DNA of 64,000 nucleotides, from positions 124,001 through 188,000 of the forward strand of contig NZ_UETR01000005.1 in the NCBI RefSeq assembly GCF_900491745.1, in the 5' to 3' direction. The translations under genes and the position numbers were made by a program. This DNA comes from Amarolinea aalborgensis (GTDB taxonomy: Bacteria; Chloroflexota; Anaerolineae; SSC4; Amarolineaceae). The notes below the pieces were generated by a model. That model did not search any database, was not told the DNA's origin, and saw only the letters and a list, made by a program, of their open reading frames with translations. Shown piece by piece: positions 8,226 to 19,120 of the stretch. Numbering within the stretch: the first letter of the stretch is position 1; each line of letters starts with the position of its first letter.

Positions 8226-10586
8226 CTAGCGCAACCGAGAGGCTCTACGAATTTCTAGCAACGCTGGGAAGTCGTAGAACACGCTGATCGTGTTGCTCAA
8301 GCGGTTGCCCACGTAGACCAGGTTGTTGCTCGGGTTGACCACCACGTCAAACGGGTAATCGCCGACCGGCCGCACACCAATCGGCTCGCGCAGCACGCCG
8401 CTCAACCGCGTGACGCTGTCATCTTCTGCGTTCACCGCCATGATGTGCCCGTTCGTGGGATTGACAGCCAGAGCAGCGCCGCTGTTGCCGCTGCTCCCCA
8501 CCAGCACTGATTCAAGCTGGGTGGCGCCGCCGCCGCTCAGGCGATAGAAGCGCACGCGCTGATCAGGCTCGCCGCGCACGGCATAGGAGACAACCATCTG
8601 GTTGCGCGTCACATCGAGCGCCATGCCAAACGGCTCGCCGCCGGGGAAGAGGGTGAGAAGCGGCTCGATCAAGTTGGTGGCGCCATCCACCGATACGACG
8701 CGATCAATGTCGCGCAGCCCGACGTAGATGCGATTGAAGTTGGGGTGCACGGCCAGGCCCCAAGCGCCGGCGCCAACAGCGACCGTGGTCAACAAGGTAT
8801 CGTTGGCGCTGTCAATCACGGCCAGGCGCCCGTCGCCATGCAGCGTCACATACACGCGGTTGGTGATCGGGTTGACCGCAATCCAGCATGGTTCGCGATA
8901 GGGCGCCATTGAGATCGTGCGGACCACGGTGTTGGTGGCCGCGTTGATGACCGATACGCTGTTGCTGCCGAAATTCGCCACGTAAACCTTGTTCGTGGTC
9001 GGGTTGTAGGCAGCCCCAAACGGCTGACTGCCGATCGGGATCGTTGTCACCACACTGTTCGTCGTGGTGTCCACCACGTAGACCGAATTGTGCGCATTGC
9101 TGGCGATGTAAAGCCGCTGGGCGTTGGGGTTCAGAGCCATCCCATGCGGACGATCTATACCGGTGATGTCCGGGAAGACGACCGGGGTGGGCGTCGGGGT
9201 GGGGGTGCGTGTGAGGGTTGGCGTTGCCGTCGGTACCAAGCGGTTGCGGAAACGCACCTCGATGCAGCGCCCGGTCTGCGCCAGGGTGACATTGAACTGC
9301 GGCGGGGAGAGCGGCTGCCACCCAGGCTGCATCTCTTCCCACAGGGTGTAGACGCCCCAAGGCAGATTGTCGAAACGGAAGCGGCCGCTGGCGTCCGTCA
9401 CGCTGGTGTACAGCGGTTCGGTCTCGTCACTGAGACGGGCGCGGATCGTCCATCCGCTCAGGCCAGCGTAAGCAGCGTTGACCTTCGTGCCGACGATGCA
9501 TCCGCGCGGCACCAGGAAGTAGCTGCCGGCGCCGAGCGGAAAGAAGCGCGGCGCCGGCGTGCGCGTAGCCGTTGGGGTAGGCGTCGGCGTGCGCGTCGGC
9601 GTGCGGGTGGGCGTCACGGTGGACGTCGGCGTTAGTGTGGGCGTTGGCGTCGGCGTGCGGGTGATCGTCGGCGTTGCCGTGGGGGTGAACGTCGGCGTCT
9701 CTGTGGGCGTCGCGGTCGGAGACGGCGATGGCGTATTCGTCGGGGTGTTCGTGGGCGCCGCGGTCGAGGTATCGGTTGGGGCGGCGGTGGGCGTATTCGT
9801 CGGGGTGGGCGTCCACGGCCAATTGCCAAAGAACAGCGTGGCCGTGACATTATTCTGAATCTGCACCGTCTGCACGGGCGGCGCGATGCTCGGTTCGTAG
9901 CCAGACGGCCAGGCGGTCTCGCGCACGATGTACGCGCCGACACCGAGATGGGTCAAGGTGATGACGCCGCTGCTCGTCGTGGTGCGCGTAAAGACATCAG
10001 AGAAAGGCGGCGGGAACTGCAGCGTAAAGACCGCATCGGCCAGGCCGTTCTCTCCAGGCTCCTGCACCCCGTTGCCATTCAAGTCTATGAACTTGACCAG
10101 GCGCAGGTCACCCGTGTCCTGCGTCACAAAGAAGACCACTTCTGCGGCTGCTTCAAATCCATTGTCAGAGAAGTACTCAATTCGTGCGGCGTAACGCTCG
10201 TGGGTGAGCGCGAGCGGCAGGGTGTAGGTCACGGGCAATTGAAACAGGCGGGTTACGTTGAGGCCGGTTGCGCCAGCGTAGGTGGCTGATTCAAGCACCT
10301 GATTGGTATCGAGGTTGCGCAGGACGTAACTGACCTGGTTGGGTGCGGCGCTGCCAATGCCCACCACGCTCCATTGCAGCGTCTCGAATTCGCCTGGACG
10401 CAGGGCCGATGGCGGCGCGGGCGAACCCGCCAAAAGGACTGAGCCATTACTCGGATCAACCGCGCCCTGGAGCATCTGGTGCAAAGGAGACGGCACAGCA
10501 GCCGGCGAAGTGGCAGCGACGCCTAAGACCAGAACAACCATCAGGCTGAGCGCAAGAAGAAAAGCCATTGTCATGTGTCGTAGCAT
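8226..10586 (-). CDS. Secreted surface protein: SdrD-B-like domains, Thr-Pro linkers and a YVTN beta-propeller
   Basis: Predicted protein of 786 residues. The ATG at 10586 is chosen because GAGGAGA lies upstream at good spacing and a signal peptide follows (MTMAFLLALSLMVVLVLGV). In order: an N-terminal beta-rich region; a first SdrD-B/prealbumin-like domain (KFIDLNGNGVQEPGENGL); a Thr-Pro linker of about 90 residues; a second prealbumin-like domain (GRFRFDNLPWGVYTLWEE); a short Thr-Pro linker; and a C-terminal propeller of YVTN-type repeats (INAATNTVVRTI, NPTTNKVYVANFGSNSV). Such proteins are extracellular and probably act in adhesion or as a surface layer. The next minus-strand gene (10802-12439) has a similar C-terminal propeller, so the two are partial paralogues. 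No catalytic residues are recognised. Confidence 0.85.
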   Translation of the reverse strand: MLRHMTMAFLLALSLMVVLVLGVAATSPAAVPSPLHQMLQGAVDPSNGSVLLAGSPAPPSALRPGEFETLQWSVVGIGSAAPNQVSYVLRNLDTNQVLESATYAGATGLNVTRLFQLPVTYTLPLALTHERYAARIEYFSDNGFEAAAEVVFFVTQDTGDLRLVKFIDLNGNGVQEPGENGLADAVFTLQFPPPFSDVFTRTTTSSGVITLTHLGVGAYIVRETAWPSGYEPSIAPPVQTVQIQNNVTATLFFGNWPWTPTPTNTPTAAPTDTSTAAPTNTPTNTPSPSPTATPTETPTFTPTATPTITRTPTPTPTLTPTSTVTPTRTPTRTPTPTPTATRTPAPRFFPLGAGSYFLVPRGCIVGTKVNAAYAGLSGWTIRARLSDETEPLYTSVTDASGRFRFDNLPWGVYTLWEEMQPGWQPLSPPQFNVTLAQTGRCIEVRFRNRLVPTATPTLTRTPTPTPTPVVFPDITGIDRPHGMALNPNAQRLYIASNAHNSVYVVDTTTNSVVTTIPIGSQPFGAAYNPTTNKVYVANFGSNSVSVINAATNTVVRTISMAPYREPCWIAVNPITNRVYVTLHGDGRLAVIDSANDTLLTTVAVGAGAWGLAVHPNFNRIYVGLRDIDRVVSVDGATNLIEPLLTLFPGGEPFGMALDVTRNQMVVSYAVRGEPDQRVRFYRLSGGGATQLESVLVGSSGNSGAALAVNPTNGHIMAVNAEDDSVTRLSGVLREPIGVRPVGDYPFDVVVNPSNNLVYVGNRLSNTISVFYDFPALLEIRRASRLR

Positions 10587-10695
10587 AGGTATTCTCCTCA
10601 ACAAGACGAGGGCACGCACTGATCTAACCATGTAGCAAGACGCAGGTCAGACATCACAGGTGACGCCGTAGGAAGCGGCGAACATAACAAGCAAA

Positions 10696-10787
10696 TTGGG
10701 GATTGTACGAGTGAGAAATTTCTGCTCGCACAATCCCCAATAAGCGCTGCATGTGATGGCCTCTGCATTCTGGGCTGCAGAGGCCAT
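10696..10787 (-). terminator. Two consecutive perfect hairpins after the second propeller gene
   Basis: Two stems follow the stop codon of the minus-strand gene at 10802. The nearer one is 10756-10767 paired with 10776-10787 (12 perfect base pairs, ATGGCCTCTGCA). The farther one is 10696-10706 paired with 10730-10740 (11 perfect base pairs, TTGGGGATTGT). Neither is followed by a long T run, so they may stabilise the 3' end rather than act as classic intrinsic terminators. Confidence 0.5.
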
Positions 10788-10801
10788 GCTGGTTGTGTGG
10801 C

Positions 10802-12439
10802 TTAGTTATCCGTGAAGATCGTCACCTTGCCTTCGTCACGAGAGCCAACGTAGACGCGGTTGTTGTTCGGATTCACGTCCAACATGAACGGGTTGCGAGC
10901 CGTGGCCACCGTGCGCAGCAGCGTGAAGGTGCTGGTGGTGTTGTTATAGCCGTAGACGCGCACCTGATTCAGCTTGCTGTTGACCAACAAGACATGGCCC
11001 GTGGTGGGGTTGACAATCAAGCCGCCGCCGCCGTCCGGCTGATCCTGCGGCATATCCACCTGTCCAGCAGGGAACAGACCCTGCGCTGTAGGCCGATAGG
11101 CCATCAGGCGGAACGGAATGTCGCCCTCGCCAATGATGACGAACACCCGATCGAGGGTAGGTGCATAGTGGATGGCATACGGGATCGCACCCACAAACGG
11201 CGAGACCGACTGGTCTTCATAGACGTTGCCCGTGACGCCATCGAGCGTAGCCACATTGCCGGTGTCACGATTCGTCGTGTACACGCGGTTGAGGCTCTCA
11301 TTGATGGTTGCGCCCCAGGCGCCCACGCCGCCAGACCACTTCAGCGCAAGACGCCGGTCTTCGACGCCGCTGATGATGCCAACAACGTCCCACGCGTGGC
11401 TGACGCTGTAGATCCGGTTGGTGGTCTGATTGACATCCACGAACGTCGTCTCAGGTCCGACGGCAACGGTGGCGATGACCGTATTCGTGGCGCCGTTGAT
11501 AATTGACACCGTCCCGTCTACGTAGTTGTTGACGTAGACCTTGTTCGTCGCGGGATTCACGACCACGCCGAATGGTTCATCACCGACACGAATCTTGGTG
11601 ATGATTTGCATGGTGCTGGCGTTGAGCACGAACAACTCATCGGTGTCCCGACTGGACAGATACAGGCGGTTGGTCAAGGGGTTAATCGCAACGCCCTTCG
11701 TATGAATGAGACCCGGCACGACAATATCACCACCACCAGGCGGGGTCGGAGTAACGGTCGGCGTACGGGTCACGGTCGGCGTCGGCGTACGGGTTGGTGT
11801 GCGCGTCGGCAGCGGTGTCGGCGTGCGAGTCGGGGTATTCGTTGCAGTCGGCGTCGGGGTCAGGGTTGGCGTCGGCGGCAAAATGTTGATGATACCCGGC
11901 ACGTATTGGCGGAATGGTCCTCGCTCCGCGCGGATCGAGTAACCGAGGCAGTCGCCGCGATTGTAGAAGTCACGCACCATCAGGTAGTAAGTTGCCTGCC
12001 GCGGTGCAATGAAGACGATCTGTGACGCCACCCCGCCGCCGGGATAATCATCATTCGTGATGAGCAGCGTGGTGCCATCGGTGTCATACAGGCGCATGAT
12101 CGTATCCGCACCCAGCGTCAGATTGAACGTGGTGAAGGTGTAGATGCGATTGGCCTGCAGATTGACCTTGAACCAGTCCTGGTCGCCGGTCACATGGAAG
12201 TTGTGCACCTGCGCCGAGCCGTCCGTGGGCAGGAGGGTGGCGTTGGTGAAATCGTTGTCTGGCTCATACTGATCGGCCGGGCAAGAAGGCGTCGCCGTCG
12301 GGGTTGGCGTCGGTGTATTGGTCGGCGTTGGTGTACGCGTCGGCGTGTTGGTCGGCGTATTCGTCGGCGTATTCATCGGCGTGTTGGTCGACGTGTTGGT
12401 CGTATTCGTCGGCGTATTCGTCGGCGTATTCGTCGGCAT
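10802..12439 (-). CDS. Intact 3' part of a secreted protein: Thr-Pro linker, PPC domain, Thr-Pro linker, YVTN beta-propeller
   Basis: The frame is uninterrupted for 545 codons. Its first codons lie inside a Thr-Pro repeat, so this is not a true start: the gene continues upstream through a frameshift-rich tract (see the broken part at 12440-14830). After the linker comes a bacterial pre-peptidase C-terminal (PPC) domain (YEPDNDFTNATLLPTDG, GDQDWFKVNL, YYLMVRDFYNRGDCLGYSI), a second Thr-Pro linker, then about six YVTN-type propeller repeats (NPATNKVYVNNYVDGTVSI, INGATNTVIATVAVG) to the stop. PPC domains usually follow secreted enzymes or adhesins. The propeller resembles that of the neighbouring gene at 8226. 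Extracellular surface role inferred. Confidence 0.75.
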   Translation of the reverse strand: MPTNTPTNTPTNTTNTSTNTPMNTPTNTPTNTPTRTPTPTNTPTPTPTATPSCPADQYEPDNDFTNATLLPTDGSAQVHNFHVTGDQDWFKVNLQANRIYTFTTFNLTLGADTIMRLYDTDGTTLLITNDDYPGGGVASQIVFIAPRQATYYLMVRDFYNRGDCLGYSIRAERGPFRQYVPGIINILPPTPTLTPTPTATNTPTRTPTPLPTRTPTRTPTPTVTRTPTVTPTPPGGGDIVVPGLIHTKGVAINPLTNRLYLSSRDTDELFVLNASTMQIITKIRVGDEPFGVVVNPATNKVYVNNYVDGTVSIINGATNTVIATVAVGPETTFVDVNQTTNRIYSVSHAWDVVGIISGVEDRRLALKWSGGVGAWGATINESLNRVYTTNRDTGNVATLDGVTGNVYEDQSVSPFVGAIPYAIHYAPTLDRVFVIIGEGDIPFRLMAYRPTAQGLFPAGQVDMPQDQPDGGGGLIVNPTTGHVLLVNSKLNQVRVYGYNNTTSTFTLLRTVATARNPFMLDVNPNNNRVYVGSRDEGKVTIFTDN

Positions 12440-13800
12440 TATTCGTCGGCGATATTCGTCGGCATTCGTCGGCGTATTCGTCAGCGTGTTGGTCGGCGAT
12501 GTTGGTCGGCGTGTTGGTCGGCGTGTTGGTCGGCGTATTCGTCGGCGTGTTGGTCGGCGGTGATCGGCGTATTCGTCGGCGGTCGGCGTATTCGTCGGCG
12601 TGTTGGTCGGCGTGATTCGTCGGCATTGATTCGTCGGCGTGGTGGTCAGCGTATTCGTCGGCGTGTTGGTCGGCGTATTCGTCGGCGTGTTGGTCGGCGT
12701 ATTCGTCGGCGTACGTAAGTGTTGGTCGGCGTATTCGTCGGCGTGTTGGTCGGCGTATTCGTCGGCGTATTCGTCAACGTGTTGGTCAGCGTATTCGTCA
12801 ACGTGTTGGTCGGCATGCGCAGTGGGGTGTTGGTCGGCGTGTTCGTCAGCGTCGGCGTCAGTGTTCGTCAGCGTCGGGGTGTTGGTCGGCGCGTGTTGAG
12901 TGCGGTCAGCGTGTTCGTTGCAGTTGGCGTCGGCGTGGTTTGTCGGTCATAAGGCGTCCAAGTGGGCGTCGCGGTCGGTGTGATCGTCAGCGTAGGTTAA
13001 CGATCGTCAGCGTCAGCGTGTTCGTCGGCGTATTCGTCGGCGTGTTGGTCGGCGTATTCGTCGGCGTATTCGTCGGCGTGTTGGTCGGCGTGTTGGTCAA
13101 CGTATTCGTCGGCGTATTCGTTGGCGTATTCGTCCGGCGTGTTCGTCGGCATTATTCGTCGGCGTGTTCGTCGGCGTATTCGTCGGCATGTTGGTCAGCG
13201 TATTCGTCGGCGATGGTTCGTCAGCGTATTCGATCGGCGTGTTGGTCCAACGTATTCGTCGGCGTGTTGTTGGTCGGCGTATTCGTCGGCGTGTTGGTCG
13301 GCGTGTTGGTCATTCGATCGGCGTATTGGTCGGGGTTGGAGTTGACGGTGCCGTTCCTGACGGTGTGGGGGGTCGAGGGTTGGCGTATTCGATTGGCGTC
13401 GGCGTGTTGGTTGGCGTTAGCGTCGGCGTGTTCGTCGGCGTATTCGTCGGCGTATTCGTCGGCGTGTTGGTCGGCATTCGTCAGCGTGTTGGTCGGCATG
13501 TATTGGTCGGCGTGTTCGTCGGCGTGGTCGGCGTGTTCGTCGGCGTATTGGTCGGCGTGTTCGTCGGCGTGTTCGTCCGGCAATGTTCGTCAGCGTGTTG
13601 TTGGTTGAGCGTCGGCGTATTGGTCGGCGTGTTCGTTGACGTCGGGTTGGCGTTGGCGTCGGTGGTTTCAGGGTATCCGTCGGCGTCGGCGTCGGCGTCG
13701 CGGTCACCTAATCAACGTCGGCGGTCGGCGTCCTCGTCGGCGTCCGGCGTCTGGTCGGCGTCCTGGTTGCGGAGGGCGTGGGGTTGGCGTCGAAGCACAA
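12290..13800. repeat. Thr-Pro-coding minisatellite (12-bp unit), interrupted by indels
   Basis: About 1.5 kb consists almost wholly of a 12-bp unit, seen on the plus strand as GTCGGCGTATTC alternating with GTCGGCGTGTTG. On the minus strand, in the right frame, it encodes Asn-Thr-Pro-Thr over and over. The two variants often alternate to give a 24-bp higher-order unit. Single-base and small indels recur through the array, so the coding frame is lost several times. Short non-repeat islands (around 13330-13390 and 12940-13010) break it. It joins the broken N-terminal half of a surface protein to its intact PPC/propeller half. Confidence 0.9.
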
Positions 13801-14830
13801 CCACTCCAATTGAATTCGAAGGTCTGAACAATCCAGTCCAGGTCAGGCGAGTTCGTCTGCTTCGACTCCACCTGGATCAACTGCCAGGTCGTTGTCACAG
13901 GAACGGTAATGGTCGTGCTGTACGTCCATATAGTGACCACCGGTTGGCAGCAGATGGGTTATCAACGATAGGCGTACCAGTCACAAAGGGTCAGCAGTAA
14001 TCGGCGTGGTGTTGGTGATGCCCTGCAATCCCCACAAAGCGTGCCGCCGGGCGGCTGAACGCCTCCAACGACCGACCATGTGAGAGCTTGCCGTGCGCTG
14101 CCCGGAACGGTCAGGTCATAGGCATACGCCAGAAACTCAGTTGGATCCGTGCCGGCAGCCGGGGTGGAATGGGCCAAAGTGACCACGCGCAATGTCAAGA
14201 CCGTCGTTGGGCCAGACATGGTGAAGACAAACAGCCAGTCTGTTTGTAAACAACGACCAGGGCGGCTCCATTGCTGGAATTGCCGATGGCAACGCCAGAG
14301 ATCGGGTAGCTCGCAGCGCCGGGCCTGACACCAGGGCCGTGAGCATCAGCCAGTAGGCGGTGACTGTAGAGAACATTACTCCACTTACCGGAATAGTCTC
14401 CATCCAGATATCTGGGCATGTGAGTTGAAGGTGATGTTGAAGTGGATGCGTTGCGCTGCCGTCAGCGTTATTCCAATAGAGATAGGCCTTGAAGACGGTG
14501 CGGGATCGTGATATTGATCGTTCCCGGGTAGCATACCGTCCCAGACCAACGCCGGAGCAACGATGCCGTAGCCGCCATCAGGTTGATCCAAGCACGTACC
14601 CCCCCCAATGCGCGCGGTCTGCAGCGGGCATCATCGAAATGCCCTCAGCGTCGATCTGCGCCGACGGGGGGTGGCCGGGCGCGAATCGGGCCAAGCATCA
14701 GCACAATGGCCCATCGGCATCAGCCAGGGCTGTGAACGAATCACCTGCCGGGCTGGCTTGCGCGTGTGAGCGCCTGGCGGATCGGAGCCTGTATGGGATT
14801 TCCGGGTGAAACGTAGGCCACCTCCTGTGT
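12440..14830 (-). pseudogene. Frameshifted 5' part of the PPC/propeller surface protein
   Basis: Reading across frames on the minus strand gives a recognisable N-terminal domain like that of the intact protein at 19235-23908: DQPDGGYGIVAPALVWDGML, GNSSNGAALVVVYKQT, TWQLIQVESKQTN and LDWIVQTFEFNWSGC. The last two match LAVQVESKDTN and LEWIAQAVEVPLAC of that protein. A Thr-Pro tract then leads into the intact frame at 12439. At least four frame changes are needed before the repeat array, plus more inside it. The true start cannot be fixed. A GGAGGTGG on the minus strand near 14826-14819 may be its ribosome-binding site. Either this gene is decayed or this stretch is poorly sequenced. Confidence 0.6.
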
Positions 14831-14835
14831 CGTGA

Positions 14836-15243
14836 ACTGTAAGTCTATCTGTGGCAAATCAGAAAAAAAGGCAAAGAGCTAGGTGGTACAACCTCACCAA
14901 ACTGCTGCCATTCTTCTATCCAGGTTGCATGACGATCAAAACCTTGCGGTTACTACACAACAAGGCGTTGGCAATCTACTTCTTTCTAAGACATTAGGCA
15001 TGGCGCTAACGTTGCGCAGAAGGGTATGAAAACCCGACGCCAATTTTGTGACTCCGCAACCGCCGGATATACCAAATGCTGCCCGCGCTGACCGCTTCGA
15101 TCAATACAAATCGCCGCTGTGCCTGACGGATCTATGACCTCATGCGCGCTGTAGCGCTATAGCAGGCGGGAATCATGGCATCGTTAATAGCGTCCGAAGT
15201 CCGGTTGCGGACACACTATTATACACATAATACCCTGAAACGT
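14836..15243. other. Gene-free stretch between two broken surface genes
   Basis: No open frame with coding character, RNA gene or strong repeat was seen here. It separates the start of the broken propeller gene from the end of the broken C25 peptidase gene, and is more AT-rich than its surroundings. It may hold the promoter of the minus-strand gene that starts near 14830. Confidence 0.4.
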
Positions 15244-18228
15244 TCAACTCACGGAAGCGATGTCAGAAGCGGCGCGCACCTGCGCGCGCCTTCCATGGGC
15301 GGTGGAAGGCGCGGGCCGACAGATGTGGGGACAATGTAGCCAGGGTGAGATTGAGGATGGCTTGTCCTGGCAGAGTAGTGACCAGGCGTCATCGGCGTCG
15401 GTAGCGACCAATACCAGTTGAATAATCACGGGTATGGCAGGCCGCTTGGCGGAGCCATTGGCGCCATTGGCCCGTGCGCATCGCTCGTGTTGGTGGTACG
15501 GTGAAGCCGCCAGGTGAATGCCAATGACAAACGCCTGCAGGCCGATGACGGGCGATTCATTGAGAATGCCGTCGCCGCTGACATCTGCCCATACAAACCC
15601 GCCGTTCGCGGTCGCCGCCGCCACTGTGATGAATTACCGTGGCGCTGTTGTTTTTTATCAGGCGGCGTTCCGTTGAGTCGCCTGTGACCTGCGCCGTGTT
15701 GGTAATCACGGTTGGCGGTGTGATAGCGTTGCTGACGGTGGCATGGACGGTGATCGTGCGCTGCTCGCCCGCGGCGGGCTGGCTATGGTCCGTTCAAGAT
15801 TACTGCCTGCCATAACTGGCGTCCGGCTGGCTGGCGCCAATATCATGTTCGTCAACTGCGAAGGCAGCGTGTCCGTGATGCGCACCGTTGAAACCAATTG
15901 GCCAGTATTGCTGATGATCAGCCGTGTAGAAGTCTCCGGCTGACCTGCGGTCACACTCGGCCGGCTACACAGTCTTTACTGGCGTAAAGTCCGCCCGTGG
16001 GCACGGCCAGGGTCAATGCGGGATCGCCAAAAGAACGTGGATTATCAACGAAACAACTGAACGTGTTCGAACTGTTGAACGGTTTGAGTTTACCGGCCGT
16101 TGGCGGACCTTCTAGAACGCCTTGCTGGAAAATGGCCTCGTAGAAGCCGGTGTACGAAACATTATGTCCGGTATGCGCCAAACCGGTGCAGGAGACCGAG
16201 CGCAGCGTCGCGCCGCCCAACGCGTGCGCACGACCGTTCACCCACCGACTTGTAGCCGGGGACGATGTAGTATCCTTCAAGGGCAGGTGTCGGAATCATC
16301 CACCCGGCCAGCGGCCAGCGTTCCTCCTTGTCGGCATCCGTCGTACGGAAATATCGCTCGCCGCCCCAGTACCCGGAATGGATGAATGGCCGTTGTAGTT
16401 CACAACAGCACGCTGGTGTCTCATTCAGCGGCGCAGTGCGTAATGCGCTGCTGCTGGCGTAGTTGACACGATAGTACATTTTTGCCTGGTAAACGCCGCG
16501 GGCAAAATTGAGTTCGCAACCGGGTCGCTGTGCTCAGCGAAATTGCCAGCGCCATCCGCGTCATCGCGACAAAGATGACATTCCGATTCCACGCCCAGTT
16601 GGATCCTGGGCCTCGTAGCTGATGGCGCGATCCACCATTCCTGCGCCTCGCCACGGTGTTGACGAAACGGCCCAGAACCATATCAGGCACTCATGTTTGG
16701 TTGTCCACGTCCACGTAGCGATTATCAGCCGCAGTTTCGCTGCAGAAGAATCGCTCGCTAAGCGAAAGGCCGGAACAGGCACGATCCCGCAATGCCGGTG
16801 AGCCAGCGCTGGTCATGGTCGCGTCGCCCATCAGCAAACAGGCTGCGGTCGTGGATGCCGGATGGCGTACAAGGTCAAGATAACGTCGCCCTGCTGGCTC
16901 ATCGGGCCGTAGCTGAACTCGTCGTAGATGTCTTGCACATCCGGCAGCCGTGACATGATTGTGGCTGAAAACGATACGTCATACCGTTGAGTTGCCTGTG
17001 CCAGAAATCGTGATGCGTAATGACCAGGTAATCTGCACCGTGGTCCAATGCCTTCAGGTGCGAGGAGTGTCCAGAGAATTGAAACTGTCAGGCGTCAGAA
17101 GGCGGAATCAGCCATAAGACATCGGCTGTGCAGGACCGCGCGCGTGTCGGTAAACTCAATATAAGAACGCTGCTGCCGGTGACCGCCGCGCGTTGACCAG
17201 GCGCACGGGATGGGTCGCCGAGGTCACGTCGAACGCCGACAGCGTGGAAGCTTATTGAAGCCGCCAATGTGTTGTAGGCCAGGACGCCGGCGCCATCGCG
17301 TCTGGCGCGCGACGGCTACTCGCGCCTGCGGGGCATCGTAATAGTTCAGTTCAAACCAATCGGTAAACCACAGTCCTGCGTGCCCGCCGATGACCGTTAT
17401 TGTTGCCGTCAATGTGTTCGTCGCTTGCAGAAGGGCTGATCAAAGCTCAGGGTGGTGTTTACTCAACTCCTCATCCCAGGAGACGTCACCCAGGGAAAAC
17501 GCCGTTCGGGTAAAATGTCGCAACAGAAGATGATCCGGGAGCGACAAACGGATTGCCCCAGCGCGCCGCATGACCACGTACAGACCGGCCGCATGCGATC
17601 CAGCAACCGGGCAGCGAAGTTCGAAACTGAGCGTCTGTAGGACAGGTGTTTGGCGCAGACGAAATTACAAAAGAAGTAGTTTACTGAATACCAGTGATCG
17701 CCGCCACTCGGTGCTTGAGGAGCTTGCCATCGTACAGCTCATTGTTCTCGAAATGGGCCGTAGTGGCAAATGATGTAAGGCTCCTCCAGCCAGCGCAACA
17801 TTGCGCTGAGACATGCATCCCGGTGGCTTCGCCATAGACCAACCAATGAGTGTTGACGTCGGTGTAAGCGTGTGTACTGGCGACCGTAAAAGGTTATAGT
17901 CGCCTGGGTCAGAATGCCCATCCGCCTCGCCCACAACATAGATGGCAATTTCAGACCGCCACAAACATCCTGCCACCAGCTTACAGCAGGTTCAAAGGTG
18001 CTGACCGGTAAGCCAGCTCTGCAAATCGTTATAAGTCCAGCCGGTAGATGCCTTCACGGGCGACTTGAAGCCTGTAACTGACACCGGTGGCTGGAACCTG
18101 AGGAAGAGGAGTAGGCAGAGGTCTGCGCCTAGGCGGCTACCAGAGCAAGATCGCGGCGACCAGGAAGAGCAACATGCAAAGCTAAAGATTGTAGGGATTG
18201 TAGGTTTCTGTCTCATTTGTGTAAGCAT
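15244..18228 (-). pseudogene. Frameshifted second C25 (gingipain-type) peptidase gene with DUF11-like tail
   Basis: Stitching minus-strand frames gives a protein collinear with the intact peptidase at 24751-28968. In order: SYRLQVAREGIYRLDYNDLQ (paralogue WRIEVDHDGLVALDYDTL); EIAIYVVGEADG and TDVNTHWLVYGEATGMHVS (paralogue VAILVEGESDG, TDVNVYWLTRGSAPGLRM); VQDIYDEFSYG; ETAADNRYVDVD; LPDMVLGRFVNT; a GHSSIPG segment with the catalytic-type His; LEGYYIVPGYKS beside the catalytic-Cys position; SPTGLAHTGHN; then a DUF11-like repeat (STRLIISNTGQLVSTVRIT) and an SdrD-like piece (GGFVWADVSGDGILNES). Frames change roughly every 50-150 bases. It starts directly after a signal peptide-like segment and lacks the long N-terminal region of the paralogue. 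The damage is mostly indels, as with sequencing error, but real decay is possible. Confidence 0.7.
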
Positions 18229-18449
18229 CTCACACAGCTTTCAAAGCCGTTCGTCATCGTGCGGGAGTTTCGCGGGCACTCACATCTTGCCACACCGATT
18301 TTTTGAGTGACATGGGGACGCTCACGAGGCCCTGGCCTACTCACGAAAAACATTGGACATCAACACGACATGAACGAGTGTTTTCAACTGGCAGGTACGC
18401 ATCAAGTGTAGGATACTTCAACATCCCAGTCAATGTCTTTACCTTACCT

Positions 18450-18992
18450 TTGGCTTACAGATCGCCGCATCACAGGTAATTCTGCGCCCTGGCGATACGC
18501 AGGTCATGAAAACAGAAGCCCTGCGCTTGGAGCAGAGCTGTGTCTGATGCGAAACGATGTCAGCATCGTGTTAGTCCAGCAAAATCTGGCGAACAGTTTC
18601 GGCGCTGATTGATTCTACAATGTGCATGATTGCTGATGAGATGCTCGTAAACGCTGCAATGACCAACGATCAAAGGCTAAACCGCTCCTCGCGGGTTTGA
18701 GTGGGCCAATGTCATGATCTGTTCACGCTGCGCCTCGGAGGGGAACACTGGCGGCCAGGCGGGTGATTTACCGACACGACCCGCCAAGCCGCGTGTGTTG
18801 AACCGATGGATCATTTTGCGCACGTTGATCGGATGGCCAACATCGGTGCTAATATCAGGAACCGTTTTGCTGGCGGCCGATAGCAGAATGATACCGTGCG
18901 CTGGCCAATCCAGGGGCGTGTGGCCGCTTCGTCAGTGCCCGGCGCTCGTCTGCTGAGTTCACGCACAGCATGATCCGTACTCGTTGTCCCAT
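18450..18992 (-). pseudogene. Relic of an IS630-type transposase (N-terminal HTH half)
   Basis: From an ATG at 18992 the minus strand reads MGQRVRIMLCVNSADERRAL. A frame change then gives IILLSAASKTVPDISTDVGH, followed by VRKMIHRFNTRGLAGR and FPSEAQREQIMTLAHSNP; another gives FDRWSLQRL and VESISAETVRQILLD. This is the order of the helix-turn-helix region of IS630/Tc1-type transposases (RAxIxLLxA, VRxWxxRFNxxGLAGL, WSLxxL, IsxeTVRxIL). The catalytic DDE half is not recognisable, and no terminal inverted repeats or TA duplications were identified. It borders the frameshifted C25 gene. Confidence 0.65.
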
Positions 18993-19120
18993 CTTACATT
19001 CATCCCGGATCTGAGGTCGGCTTCGTTGAATCAGGCGATGCAGATTTGATATATGATTGTATATTAGCCAAAAGCCCATCTCCTCAACTTTGCACTGCGT
19101 CGCTATCACATAAAGTCCAC

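Noticed and set aside
12290..13800. Regular repeats considered as a CRISPR array
   Set aside because: The units are 12 bp with no unique spacers, and encode Thr-Pro repeats in the minus-strand frame.
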